Part shown: positions 21,482 through 30,310 of the stretch, in pieces
Layout: each line of letters opens with the position of its first letter
How positions within the stretch are numbered: position 1 is the stretch's first letter
Assembly: GCF_016307205.1 (NCBI RefSeq)
Contig: NZ_JAEIJD010000007.1
Coordinates: forward strand, 96,483-160,482
Direction: 5' to 3'
DNA: 64,000 nucleotides
From: Pontibaca salina
GTDB lineage: Bacteria; Pseudomonadota; Alphaproteobacteria; Rhodobacterales; Rhodobacteraceae
Notes under the pieces: model-generated
What the model was told of the DNA's origin: nothing
What the model saw: the letters and a program-made list of their open reading frames with translations, nothing else
Database searches by the model: none
Position numbers and translations under genes: made by a program

Positions 21482-23419
21482 CTATTTTACCAGGGGCTCC
21501 AGCCGCACCAACGCCGCACCCACCTCAACCTGCGCACCGGCTTGGGTGAGCACCTCGGCCACCACCCCGTCACGCGCCGCCAGTAAAGCGTGCTCCATCT
21601 TCATTGCCTCCAGCACCGCCAGTTGATCGCCCTCTGTCACAGCTTGGCCTACCTTTATCAAAACCGCCTTGACCACTCCCGGCATCGGCGCCTCGGCGAG
21701 ATCGCCACCGCCTAGAGAACCCGCCGCGCGCTCTAACGGATCGATCACAGTAAAAGGCAGCCCATAGTCATCAAACACCGTGATGATCGCCCCGGCAAGC
21801 GTTGTCTGCGCCAGGGCCGCGCCGTCAATCCTCCACTCATTGTTAACTCGTTTGGCTGTAATGCGCTGGCCGTTCGTCGACCAGTCCTGTCGATCCGGGC
21901 CTTTGGCCCGCAATGTCACTCTGATTTCTTCGCCTTCAAACCCCAAGGTTACATCATGTTCAAGCGCGTCCCACAGGCTGAAGCCACGGTCCCAGCCATC
22001 TTGCCCGGCGGCTGTTGCGGCCATCGCCGCAGCGATCACATGTCCGGGTTGTGGGTGCAGCTTGCGCACCAGATCGTCGATGTCCCGCGCGATCAGCCCG
22101 GTATCAACATCGCCAGCAGCAACCGCCGGATGACGCGCCAATGCGCCCAAAAAGGCCAGGTTGGTGACCGAACCAGCCACCTGCGTGCGGGCAAGTGCGC
22201 GCGTGAGGCGCGACAACGCAACCGCGCGCGTCGGCCCGTGTACAATCACCTTGGCGATCATCGGATCATAAAAGGGGCTGATCGCATCACCCCTGCGCAC
22301 CCCACTGTCGGCGCGGCAGAACTCAGGAAAGCGCAGATGTGTCAAGGTGCCCGTCGCGGGCAAGAACCCCTTGGCCACGTCCTCGGCATAGAGCCGGGCC
22401 TCAAAGGCGTGACCCGTGATCCTCAGATCTTTCTGGCGCAGCGGTAGCGGTTCACCTGCGGCGACGCGCAGCTGCCACTCCACCAGATCGACCCCGGTGA
22501 TTGCCTCCGTTACCGGGTGCTCGACCTGAAGTCGGGTGTTCATCTCCATGAACCAGAACCGGTCGGGGCGCAGGCCGTCGGAGGCATCAACGATGAATTC
22601 AACCGTGCCCGCGCCTGTGTAGCCGATAGCCTCGGCGGCGCGCACTGCCGCCTGTCCCATCGCGTCGCGCATCTCGGCCGTCATACCCGGCGCCGGAGCC
22701 TCTTCGATCACTTTCTGGTGGCGGCGTTGCAGCGAGCAGTCGCGCTCAAACAGATGCAGCGCGGCTTTTCCATCGCCAAAGACCTGAACCTCGATATGGC
22801 GCGGCCTGGTGATATATTTCTCAAGCAGCACCTTGTCGTTCCCAAAAGCGGTGCGGGCTTCGCTGCGGGCACTTTCCAGAGCCGGGCCAAAACTGGCCGA
22901 ATCCTCGACCAAGCGCATGCCTTTGCCGCCCCCGCCAGCGACCGCCTTGATCAGCAGCGGAAAGCCGATTTTATCGGCTTCTTGCGCGAGGTGGTCGGGG
23001 TCCTGGCTATCGCCGTGATAGCCCGGCACCACCGGCACGCCAGCCTGCACCATCAGCACCTTGGCGGCATCCTTCATCCCCATCTTGCCGATCGCGCTTG
23101 CCGAGGGGCCGATGAAGACCAGCCCGGCGGCTTCGACCGCCTGCACGAAATCCGGGTTCTCGGACAGGAACCCATAGCCGGGATGGATTGCCTGCGCGCC
23201 GGTATTCAACGCAGCATCGATAACCGCCGCACCGCGCAGGTAGCTGTCGGCCGGGGCCGGACCGCCGATGGGCACCGAAAGATCCGCCATCTGCACATGT
23301 TTGGCGCCCGCATCAACATCCGAATAGACCGCGATGCAACGCAGGCCCATCGCCTGTGCGGTCGCAATCACCCGGCAGGCGATTTCGCCGCGATTGGCTA
23401 TGAGGATCGTGTCGAACAT
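21482..23419 (-). CDS. liuD: 3-methylcrotonyl-CoA carboxylase alpha (biotin-containing) subunit
   Basis: Biotin carboxylase/carrier subunit converting 3-methylcrotonyl-CoA to 3-methylglutaconyl-CoA together with LiuB. 645 residues: an N-terminal biotin carboxylase domain (ILIANRGEIACRVIATAQ, ATP-grasp loop AVAGGGGKGMRLV, EMNTRLQVEHPVTE), a linker, and a C-terminal biotinyl domain with the biotin attachment motif EAMKMEHAL. Biotin would be added by the BirA-type ligase at 1775-2527. A repeat-containing 89-nt gap separates it from liuB. Confidence 0.94.
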   Translation of the reverse strand: MFDTILIANRGEIACRVIATAQAMGLRCIAVYSDVDAGAKHVQMADLSVPIGGPAPADSYLRGAAVIDAALNTGAQAIHPGYGFLSENPDFVQAVEAAGLVFIGPSASAIGKMGMKDAAKVLMVQAGVPVVPGYHGDSQDPDHLAQEADKIGFPLLIKAVAGGGGKGMRLVEDSASFGPALESARSEARTAFGNDKVLLEKYITRPRHIEVQVFGDGKAALHLFERDCSLQRRHQKVIEEAPAPGMTAEMRDAMGQAAVRAAEAIGYTGAGTVEFIVDASDGLRPDRFWFMEMNTRLQVEHPVTEAITGVDLVEWQLRVAAGEPLPLRQKDLRITGHAFEARLYAEDVAKGFLPATGTLTHLRFPEFCRADSGVRRGDAISPFYDPMIAKVIVHGPTRAVALSRLTRALARTQVAGSVTNLAFLGALARHPAVAAGDVDTGLIARDIDDLVRKLHPQPGHVIAAAMAATAAGQDGWDRGFSLWDALEHDVTLGFEGEEIRVTLRAKGPDRQDWSTNGQRITAKRVNNEWRIDGAALAQTTLAGAIITVFDDYGLPFTVIDPLERAAGSLGGGDLAEAPMPGVVKAVLIKVGQAVTEGDQLAVLEAMKMEHALLAARDGVVAEVLTQAGAQVEVGAALVRLEPLVK

Positions 23420-23449
23420 CGGTCGGGTCCTTATGTCGCCCGTTGGAGC

Positions 23450-23498
23450 GGGGGCTGCCGGCCCCCGGACCCCCGGAAATATTTATGGCAAGAAGAAG
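23450..23498 (-). repeat. Intercistronic repeat, copy 2 (liuB-liuD)
   Basis: The plus strand reads GGGGGC-TGCCG-GCCCCC (a perfect 6-bp stem), then GGACCCCCGGAAATATTT and ATGGCAAGAAGAAG. It shares its AT-rich core and GGCAAGAAGAAG tail with the copy at 16527-16563. It sits inside the liu operon in the same orientation relative to transcription as copy 1 in the nuo operon. Confidence 0.6.
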
Positions 23499-23508
23499 CC
23501 AATATGCA

Positions 23509-25113
23509 TCACATCCGAAACACGCCGAAGCGCGTGTCGGCGATCGGTGCGTTCAAAGCTGCGCGCAGGCTTAGCGCCAGCACGTCGCGGGATTTGCGCG
23601 GGTCGATCACCCCATCATCCCAGAGCCGCGCGCTGGCGTAGAGCGGATGCGACTGTTCTTCGAACATTGCGATGGTGGGGCGCTTGAATTCGGCCTCCTG
23701 CTGGGCCGACCATGAGCCGCCTTGGCGTTCAATCGCGTCACGTTTTACGGTGGCCAGCACCCCGGCGGCCTGCTCGCCGCCCATCACCGAGATGCGGCTA
23801 TTGGGCCATGTCCACAGGAATCGCGGCTGGAAGGCGCGCCCTGCCATGCCGTAATTGCCCGCACCGAAGGAACCGCCGACCAGCAGAGTGACCTTGGGCA
23901 CCGCCGTGGTGGCCACCGCCGTGACCAATTTGGCACCATGGCGGGCGATGCCTTCGTTTTCGTATTTGCGCCCAACCATGAAGCCCGTGATGTTCTGCAG
24001 GAACACCAGCGGAATCTTGCGTTGGCTGCAAAGCTCCACGAAATGCGCGCCTTTCAGGGCGGATTCGGAGAACAGCACACCGTTATTGGCGACGATCCCG
24101 ATCGGGCAGCCACGCAGATGGGCAAAGCCAGTCACCAGCGTCTCGCCGAAGCGCGGCTTGAATTCGTCAAAGCGGCTGCCATCGACCACACGGGCGATCA
24201 CTTCGCGGATATCAAAGGGCGTGCGCAAACCGGCGGGCACAACGCCGAGGATTTCTTCGGGATCATAGACCGGCTCCTCGCTGGGCTGCCATTGCACCGT
24301 TTCGGGGCGGGCGCGGTTCAGGTTGCCGACGGCGCGGCGCGCCAGCGCCAGCGCGTGGGCGTCGTCTTCGGCCAGATAATCGGCGACACCGGACAGGCGC
24401 GTGTGTACATCGCCGCCGCCCAGTTCCTCGGCGCTGACGACCTCGCCTGTCGCAGCCTTGACCAGCGGTGGCCCAGCGAGGAAGATGGTGCCCTGATCGC
24501 GCACGATGATGGTAATGTCGGACATCGCCGGCACATAAGCCCCGCCGGCGGTGCAGGATCCCATGACCACCGCAATTTGCGGAATGCCGCGCGCCGACAT
24601 GTTTGCCTGATTGTAGAAGATGCGCCCGAAGTGATCGCGGTCGGGAAAGACCTCGTCCTGGTTCGGCAGGTTGGCGCCGCCCGAATCCACCAGATAGATG
24701 CAGGGTAATTCGTTTTCGGCGGCGATTTCCTGAGCCCGCAGGTGTTTCTTGACCGTCATCGGATAATAGGTACCGCCCTTCACAGTGGCGTCATTGCACA
24801 CCACCATCACGTCCTGACCGTGAACTTGTCCGATCCCAGCAATCACCCCGGCAGCCGGAGCGTCGCCGCCATACATGCCATGCGCCGCCGTCGCGCCGAT
24901 TTCCAGAAACGGGCTACCGGCATCCAGCAGGTTGGCCACCCGGCGGCGCGGCAGCATCTTGCCGCGCTCGAGATGGCGGGCGCGGGCGCGCTCCCCGCCG
25001 CCTTGCGCCGCAGCCTCTGCGGCGGCGTGGATGGTTTCCAGGGCCTCCAGATGCGCCTGCCGGTTCTGGCGAAATTCCTCCGAGGACGGGACCGCGCGGG
25101 ATGTCAATATCAC
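23509..25113 (-). CDS. liuB: 3-methylcrotonyl-CoA carboxylase beta (carboxyltransferase) subunit
   Basis: Carboxyltransferase partner of LiuD. 534 residues with the acyl-CoA carboxylase beta fold: [20 protein letters not shown], the oxyanion-forming [10 protein letters not shown] and [16 protein letters not shown] loops, and [15 protein letters not shown]. The product resembles MccB-type rather than PccB-type subunits by these loops and by operon context. It lies 59 nt after liuA. Confidence 0.94.
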   Translation of the reverse strand: MILTSRAVPSSEEFRQNRQAHLEALETIHAAAEAAAQGGGERARARHLERGKMLPRRRVANLLDAGSPFLEIGATAAHGMYGGDAPAAGVIAGIGQVHGQDVMVVCNDATVKGGTYYPMTVKKHLRAQEIAAENELPCIYLVDSGGANLPNQDEVFPDRDHFGRIFYNQANMSARGIPQIAVVMGSCTAGGAYVPAMSDITIIVRDQGTIFLAGPPLVKAATGEVVSAEELGGGDVHTRLSGVADYLAEDDAHALALARRAVGNLNRARPETVQWQPSEEPVYDPEEILGVVPAGLRTPFDIREVIARVVDGSRFDEFKPRFGETLVTGFAHLRGCPIGIVANNGVLFSESALKGAHFVELCSQRKIPLVFLQNITGFMVGRKYENEGIARHGAKLVTAVATTAVPKVTLLVGGSFGAGNYGMAGRAFQPRFLWTWPNSRISVMGGEQAAGVLATVKRDAIERQGGSWSAQQEAEFKRPTIAMFEEQSHPLYASARLWDDGVIDPRKSRDVLALSLRAALNAPIADTRFGVFRM

Positions 25114-25172
25114 GTCACAATCTCCATTTGGGCCGCCGCCATTTTGTGAGATGTGCCATCGTTCTGCTCACG

Positions 25173-26336
25173 CTAGACCATCGCCCCCATCATTTCGCGT
25201 CCGATCAGCATGCGGCGGATTTCCGATGTTCCGGCACCGATCTCCATCAGTTTGGCGTCGCGAAAGAGGCGCGCCACAGGGTTGTCCGACAGATACCCCG
25301 CCCCGCCCATGGCCTGCACCGCCTGATGGGCCTGCACCATCGCCTGTTCGCTGGCGTAAAGGCAACAGGCGGCGGCATCTTGCCGGGTCACGTCGCCCCG
25401 ATCGCAAGTCTTGGCGACCTCGTAGACATAGGCGCGCGCCGAATTCATTGCCGTATACATATCGGCGATCTTGCCCTGCATCAGCTGGAACATCCCGATC
25501 GGTTGGCCGAATTGCTTGCGCGCGGCCAAATAAGGCATGATCTCGTCGAGACAGGCGGCCATGATGCCCAGCCCGATACCGGCCAGCACGACGCGTTCGT
25601 AATCCAGCCCCGACATCAACACCTGCACCCCCTTGCCCTCTTGGCCCAGCACGTTCTCGAACGGGACTTCCACATTGTCAAAGACCAATTCGGCGGTGTT
25701 GCTGCCACGCATGCCCAGCTTGTCGAAATGCGGCCCGGTGGAAAATCCCGGCATCGTCTTTTCAACCAGGAAAGCAGTGATGCCCTTGCTGCCCGCGTCA
25801 GCGTCGGACTTGGCATAGACCACGATTGTATCGGCCTCGGGGCCATTTGTGATCCAGTATTTATTGCCGTTCAGCCGGTAATGATCGTTGTGTTTTTCGG
25901 CGCGAAGCTTCATCGACACGACGTCCGACCCTGCCCCGGCCTCGGACATCGCCAATGCTCCGACATGTTCCCCCGAAACCAGTTTTGGCAAATATTTGCG
26001 TTTCTGAGCGTCGCTGCCATTCAACTTGATCTGATTCACGCAAAGGTTGGAATGCGCGCCATAAGACAGGGCGATGCTGGCCGAGGCCCGGGCTATTTCT
26101 TCGACTGCAACCACATGGGCGAGATAGGACAAATTCGCACCGCCGTAGTCTTCGGATACGGTGAGGCCCAACACGCCCAATTCGCCCATTTCGCGCCAGA
26201 GTTCGTGGGAAAATTTGTTCTTGCGGTCGATTTCAGCGGCCATCGGCTTGACCCGGTTTTGCGCCCAGCGGTGGACAGTATCACGCAGAGCATTCACGTC
26301 ATCGCCCAGATCGAAGCTCATGGTTGCGTTGAACAT
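25173..26336 (-). CDS. liuA: Isovaleryl-CoA dehydrogenase
   Basis: FAD-dependent acyl-CoA dehydrogenase opening the leucine pathway by oxidising isovaleryl-CoA. 387 residues. Visible: [34 protein letters not shown] (flavin-binding loop), [18 protein letters not shown], and [20 protein letters not shown] near the C-terminus. The GGGAGGG six bases before the ATG at 26336 fixes the start. First gene of the operon; a palindromic operator candidate lies just upstream. Confidence 0.94.
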   Translation of the reverse strand: MFNATMSFDLGDDVNALRDTVHRWAQNRVKPMAAEIDRKNKFSHELWREMGELGVLGLTVSEDYGGANLSYLAHVVAVEEIARASASIALSYGAHSNLCVNQIKLNGSDAQKRKYLPKLVSGEHVGALAMSEAGAGSDVVSMKLRAEKHNDHYRLNGNKYWITNGPEADTIVVYAKSDADAGSKGITAFLVEKTMPGFSTGPHFDKLGMRGSNTAELVFDNVEVPFENVLGQEGKGVQVLMSGLDYERVVLAGIGLGIMAACLDEIMPYLAARKQFGQPIGMFQLMQGKIADMYTAMNSARAYVYEVAKTCDRGDVTRQDAAACCLYASEQAMVQAHQAVQAMGGAGYLSDNPVARLFRDAKLMEIGAGTSEIRRMLIGREMMGAMV

Positions 26337-26359
26337 CCGCGCCCTCCCTGATTTCAACC

Positions 26360-26379
26360 TATTGAACACATGTACAATA
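26360..26379 (-). promoter_or_regulatory. 20-bp palindromic operator candidate for liu
   Basis: The plus strand reads TATTGaACAcaTGTaCAATA: 16 of 20 positions are symmetric. It lies 24 bp before liuA and overlaps a possible -10 box (TAAAGT, 26384-26379) that is 17 bp from TGGACC (26107+300 region, 26107 offset to 26407-26402). Such a site would let a dimeric repressor block liu transcription. The regulator gene is not in the window and its family is unknown. Confidence 0.55.
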
Positions 26380-26473
26380 CTTTAGCATCTACCCCCTGCC
26401 CGGTCCATTGCAGGCTGGCGCGGGCGTGCCGCTACGTTAGATTGGACCCATTGCGTTCAAAAAGGAATACGCC

Positions 26474-26935
26474 ATGCGATTTTTCATATGCTTTGCCACG
26501 GGGATCCTCTTGGCGACCCTCGCCCGGCCAGTGACGGCCGAGACGGTAGGGGAGATCGGGGTCGATTGGGCCGGCAATGATATAGTCATTGAAGCCATCG
26601 CCGACCCCAAGGTGGAGGGCGTGACCTGTCATATCGCCTATTTCAATCGGGGCATGATCGACCGGTTGACCAAGGGCAACTGGTTTGAGGACCCCTCGAA
26701 CAGTGCCATTCAATGCCGACAGACCGGACCGATTGTGCTGGGCGAGATCGACAAGGGCAAGAGTGGCGAAAGCGTCTTTCGCACCTCACGCTCGATCATT
26801 CTGAAATCGCTGCGGATCACCCGGATTTATGACGAGGAAAACCAAGTGCTGGTCTATGTTTCGCATGGCAATAAACTGATCGAGGGGTCGGCCAAAGTGT
26901 CGATTTCGACCGTGCCCTTATATGATGCGGAGTAG
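26474..26935 (+). CDS. CreA family protein, exported
   Basis: 153 residues with a signal peptide (MRFFICFATGILLATLARPVTA) cleaved before ETVGEIG. The mature part shows the CreA pattern: VEAIADPKVEGVTCHIAYFNRG, EDPSNSAIQCRQTGPI (the two cysteines probably pair), and a terminal segment ending YVSHGNKLIEGSAKVSIST. CreA proteins are small periplasmic proteins of unclear function. It stands alone: divergent from liuA, and its stop is 3 nt from the convergent aminotransferase gene, leaving no room for a terminator. Confidence 0.82.
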   Translation: MRFFICFATGILLATLARPVTAETVGEIGVDWAGNDIVIEAIADPKVEGVTCHIAYFNRGMIDRLTKGNWFEDPSNSAIQCRQTGPIVLGEIDKGKSGESVFRTSRSIILKSLRITRIYDEENQVLVYVSHGNKLIEGSAKVSISTVPLYDAE

Positions 26936-26938
26936 GTT

Positions 26939-28129
26939 TCAGACCAGAAACAGGGCTGCGGCCTCGGCGTGAATGATGCGGGCAATCAGCGCGCAATCCG
27001 CAAGGCTGAAGGTCAGCGGTACGCGCATATCGAGAGTCGCTGCTAAAATCCGATCACTTTTCGGCATCTTCGGCGTTGGCGCATATTGCCAGCTGTCATA
27101 GCGCGAGGTGAAACCTGTCGGTTCCGCCGCACCGAACCATTTGAGCTCGACCCCGCGCGCGGCACAGCGCACCAAGAGTTCCTGCACCATCGGTTCGGAC
27201 CAGTCCAACGCCAGAAACTGGAAGGACGAGCCGACAAATCCTTCACTTTCGGGACGTTCGACCATTGTCAGACCCGGCGCATCACGCAATCCGTTTTCCA
27301 ACGCGCGATAGCGCTCGTTCCACCGCGTCACCTGCGCAGGCAGGTCGCGCAGTTGCGGCCGCAGGATCGCGGCGCGCAGATTGTCCATCCGTCCCGAAAT
27401 ATTGGGAGTCTCGAACCTTATGTTCTCAAACGTCTCAGGTGGCGGCGCGGCAATGTGGCGCTCATAAAGCATATATGATCCCGACAACATCACCGCGCGG
27501 GCGGCAATTTCCGCATCACTCGTGACAAGTAACCCACCCTCGCCCGAGTTGATATGTTTGTAGGTCTGGGTCGAATAACAGCCAACGGCCCCATGCCGCC
27601 CTGAGGGCACCCCGCGCCAGGAAGCACCCATTGTATGCGCACAATCCTCGATCACCGTAACGCCCGCCGCGGTGCAGATAGCCATCAGACGATCCATATC
27701 ACAGATATGCCCGCGCATGTGGGAGAGCATCAGCACATCCGCATGCCCTGCCTTATCTGCCAGATCTTCAAGATCGATGGTCAGCGCCTCGGTCACGTCG
27801 ACATATACCGGCTGCGCCCCCACGGCCGCAATCGCACCGGGCACCGGTGCCAGCGTGAAAGCGTTGCAAAGCACCGCGTCGCCCGGTTTTACCCCGACCG
27901 CACGCAAGGCCGTGGCCAGAGCATACCCGCCCGAAGCCACTGCCAGCGCATATTTCGCGCCGATGAATGCGGCAAATTCCTGCTCCAGCAAGGCGACTTC
28001 GCCGGTTTCTCCGGGGGCCTGATTATAACGGTGCAACCGTCCGTGGTGCAGCACATCAAGCGCCGCTGAGATTCCCTCGTCGCTGATCGGTTCCTGCTGG
28101 GTGAAATTGCCGGTGAAATTCTCGCTCAT
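26939..28129 (-). CDS. DegT/DnrJ/EryC1/StrS-type aminotransferase
   Basis: PLP-dependent aminotransferase of the sugar-aminotransferase (AHBA synthase) family. 396 residues. YDFxGH-like landmarks: LASGGYALATALRAVGVKPG, VIEDCAHTMGA, and the PLP lysine in STQTYKHINSGEGGLL. The C-terminal half (PNISGRMDNLRAAILRPQL, WNERYRALENGL) is also typical. The family usually aminates keto-sugars, but the substrate cannot be read here. It lies 45 nt downstream of the phosphatase gene, same strand, with weak linkage to the polysaccharide locus 4 kb away. Confidence 0.85.
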   Translation of the reverse strand: MSENFTGNFTQQEPISDEGISAALDVLHHGRLHRYNQAPGETGEVALLEQEFAAFIGAKYALAVASGGYALATALRAVGVKPGDAVLCNAFTLAPVPGAIAAVGAQPVYVDVTEALTIDLEDLADKAGHADVLMLSHMRGHICDMDRLMAICTAAGVTVIEDCAHTMGASWRGVPSGRHGAVGCYSTQTYKHINSGEGGLLVTSDAEIAARAVMLSGSYMLYERHIAAPPPETFENIRFETPNISGRMDNLRAAILRPQLRDLPAQVTRWNERYRALENGLRDAPGLTMVERPESEGFVGSSFQFLALDWSEPMVQELLVRCAARGVELKWFGAAEPTGFTSRYDSWQYAPTPKMPKSDRILAATLDMRVPLTFSLADCALIARIIHAEAAALFLV

Positions 28130-28174
28130 GGGCTACCTTTGGCGCGCGCTGCGGGCACCGTCAATAGGAGGCAC

Positions 28175-28837
28175 TCATCCGATCAGATCAGAGACGATAC
28201 CTGGAAGATCCTCGTACCGATCCAGCAGCGCATCGGGCTCAAGTGCTGCCATATCCTCGCCCGATGGCCCAAAGGTGACCAGAACCGACGGCACGCCAGC
28301 CGCGCGGGCAGTGTTGCGGTCGGTATCGCTATCGCCAATCAACACAGAGTGCGCCGGATCTCCTCCCGCGCGGCGCGCCGCCTCGCGCAGGGGTTCGGCA
28401 TCGGGTTTGCTGACACTCAGCGTATCGGCCCCAACCATCGAGGCGAAGGCATCGCGGATGCCCAGCCGATCCAGCAGCAGTTCGGCCAGCGCCTCAGGCT
28501 TGTTGGTACAAATCCCGACCCCATAGCCAGCGGTTTTCAGCGCCGAGATCGCTTCCATCGCACCGGGGTAAACCTTGGTATGGATATCGATGGAGTCGCG
28601 ATAACACTCCAGAAGCAGGGGGTAATATTGGTCCACCACCGTCGCGTCGAGTTGCTTGAGCCGGGTCAACCCTTCAGTCAGCATGTACCTGCCGCCGCGC
28701 AAAGCCACGCCGGCGTCACCGGGATGGAGCAACACATCACCATGACCCATCTCGCGAAAACAGGCATTGGCGGCAGCCAGAAGGTCGCCCGAAGTATCGG
28801 CCAGCGTGCCGTCCAGATCAAAGATTACCGTGCGCAT
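28175..28837 (-). CDS. gph: HAD hydrolase, phosphoglycolate phosphatase-like
   Basis: 220-residue HAD-superfamily phosphatase. Motif I is VIFDLDGTLADTSGDLL, motif II lies in GICTNKPEALAELLL, the conserved Lys in SVSKPDAEPL, and motif IV in LIGDSDTDRNTARAAG. Sequence type and length fit Gph, which recycles 2-phosphoglycolate; other small phosphoesters are possible. The ATG at 28837 gives the normal MRTVIFDLDGT start, although the frame is open far upstream. Divergent from glmU with 126 bp between starts. Confidence 0.85.
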   Translation of the reverse strand: MRTVIFDLDGTLADTSGDLLAAANACFREMGHGDVLLHPGDAGVALRGGRYMLTEGLTRLKQLDATVVDQYYPLLLECYRDSIDIHTKVYPGAMEAISALKTAGYGVGICTNKPEALAELLLDRLGIRDAFASMVGADTLSVSKPDAEPLREAARRAGGDPAHSVLIGDSDTDRNTARAAGVPSVLVTFGPSGEDMAALEPDALLDRYEDLPGIVSDLIG

Positions 28838-28963
28838 AGCAAGTCCTCTTGGCATCAATTCGCGCGCCTTGTTGCAAAGCGCAATCTTGTTTGATCGCCC
28901 TTCGGCTTGCGTTGCAAGGGTCTTCGGATAAAACGAACGCGCAGGAAACACAAAGGGAAACCC

Positions 28964-30310
28964 ATGACTATTGCCCTGATCGTTCTGGCCGCAGGCCAGG
29001 GCACGAGAATGAATTCGGACCTTCCCAAAGTGCTGCACCCGATTGCCCATGCGCCGATGCTGGCCCATGCGATGCGCGCGGGTGCCGCACTGGACCCGGC
29101 CCGCACGATTATCGTTGCAGGGCACGGCGCCGAGGCCGTTGGCGCTGCCGCGACTGACATCAACCCCGACGCGCAAGTCGTTATTCAGCCTGAACAAAAC
29201 GGCACCGCCGATGCAGTCAATCAGGCGAAGGCGGCCTTGCAGGGTTTCGACGGCGATGCAATCGTTCTCTATGGCGACACGCCGTTCGTGCGCCCCGAAA
29301 CGTTGGAGCGAATGATTGCCGCCCGCGCCGGTGCCGATCTGGTCGTGCTGGGTTTTCAAGCTGCCGATCCCGGACGTTACGGACGCTTGATCGCACAGGG
29401 TGAGGTGTTGGAACGGATCGTCGAGCACAAGGATTCTACAGATGAAGAGCGAGCTGTAACTCTATGCAATAGCGGCCTTATTGCCTGCAATTCTGCGCTC
29501 CTGTTCGACTTGATCGCAGAGGTAGGCAACGACAATGCCGCCGGTGAGTTTTACCTTACCGATATCGTTGCACTGGCCAGCGCGCGGGGGTTGCGCGCCA
29601 CTGTGGTCACCTGCGATGAGTCGGAGACACTGGGTGTCAACTCGCGCACCGAACTGGCCGCCGCAGACGCTGTGTTTCAAGCCCGCGCGCGCGCCGAGGC
29701 ACTGGAAAACGGCGTTACGTTAATGGCGCCGGAGACGGTTTACTTCGCCCATGATACGATCATCGGGCGCGACACTGTGGTCGAACCGAACGTCGTTTTT
29801 GGGCCCGGCGTGACCGTCGAGACCGGGGCCACGATCCGCGCGTTCTCGCATCTGGAAGGTTGTCACGTCAGCCGCGGTGCGATCATCGGTCCCTATGCCC
29901 GTTTGCGCCCCGGTGCGGAACTGGCCGAAAACACCCGCGTCGGCAATTTTGTCGAGGTCAAGAACGCTGTGGTGGACGAAGGCGCCAAAATCAATCACCT
30001 GTCCTATATTGGCGATGCGCATATCGGCGCGGCCGCAAATATCGGTGCGGGAACGATCACCTGCAATTACGACGGCGTGGCAAAACATCACACCGAGATT
30101 GGTTCGCGTGCCTTTATCGGATCGAATACGATGCTGGTTGCTCCGGTCAGCGTTGGCGCCTCTGCCATGACCGCCAGCGGCTCGGTCATTACCCGCGATG
30201 TCGAGGCCGATGCGCTGGCGATCGGTCGCGCACCGCAGCAGAACAAGCTCGGCCGCGCTGCACGCCTAATGGAAATGTTAAAGAATAAAAAAGCAAAGGA
30301 CACAGTATAA
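28964..30310 (+). CDS. glmU: Bifunctional GlmU (GlcN-1-P acetyltransferase / UDP-GlcNAc pyrophosphorylase)
   Basis: Makes UDP-N-acetylglucosamine for peptidoglycan, LPS and surface glycans. 448 residues. The N-terminal uridyltransferase domain shows LAAGQGTRMNSDLPKVLHP, with QNGTADAVNQAK and YGDTPF. The C-terminal left-handed beta-helix shows VEVKNAVVDEGAKINHLSYI and GAGTITCNYDG. The start MTIALIVLAAG follows the family; upstream in-frame residues are rejected. It overlaps glmS by one base (TAATG). Confidence 0.97.
   Translation: MTIALIVLAAGQGTRMNSDLPKVLHPIAHAPMLAHAMRAGAALDPARTIIVAGHGAEAVGAAATDINPDAQVVIQPEQNGTADAVNQAKAALQGFDGDAIVLYGDTPFVRPETLERMIAARAGADLVVLGFQAADPGRYGRLIAQGEVLERIVEHKDSTDEERAVTLCNSGLIACNSALLFDLIAEVGNDNAAGEFYLTDIVALASARGLRATVVTCDESETLGVNSRTELAAADAVFQARARAEALENGVTLMAPETVYFAHDTIIGRDTVVEPNVVFGPGVTVETGATIRAFSHLEGCHVSRGAIIGPYARLRPGAELAENTRVGNFVEVKNAVVDEGAKINHLSYIGDAHIGAAANIGAGTITCNYDGVAKHHTEIGSRAFIGSNTMLVAPVSVGASAMTASGSVITRDVEADALAIGRAPQQNKLGRAARLMEMLKNKKAKDTV

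Noticed and set aside
22517..23641. 374-codon plus-strand reading frame
   Set aside because: Antisense to the biotin carboxylase domain of LiuD; no motif of its own.
25101..26351. 416-codon plus-strand reading frame
   Set aside because: Antisense to liuA over its whole length; His-rich composition typical of a complementary-frame artefact.
26939..28129. Aminotransferase considered as part of the polysaccharide locus
   Set aside because: It is separated from that locus by gph, glmU and glmS and transcribed away from it; the link is possible but not supported by sequence.
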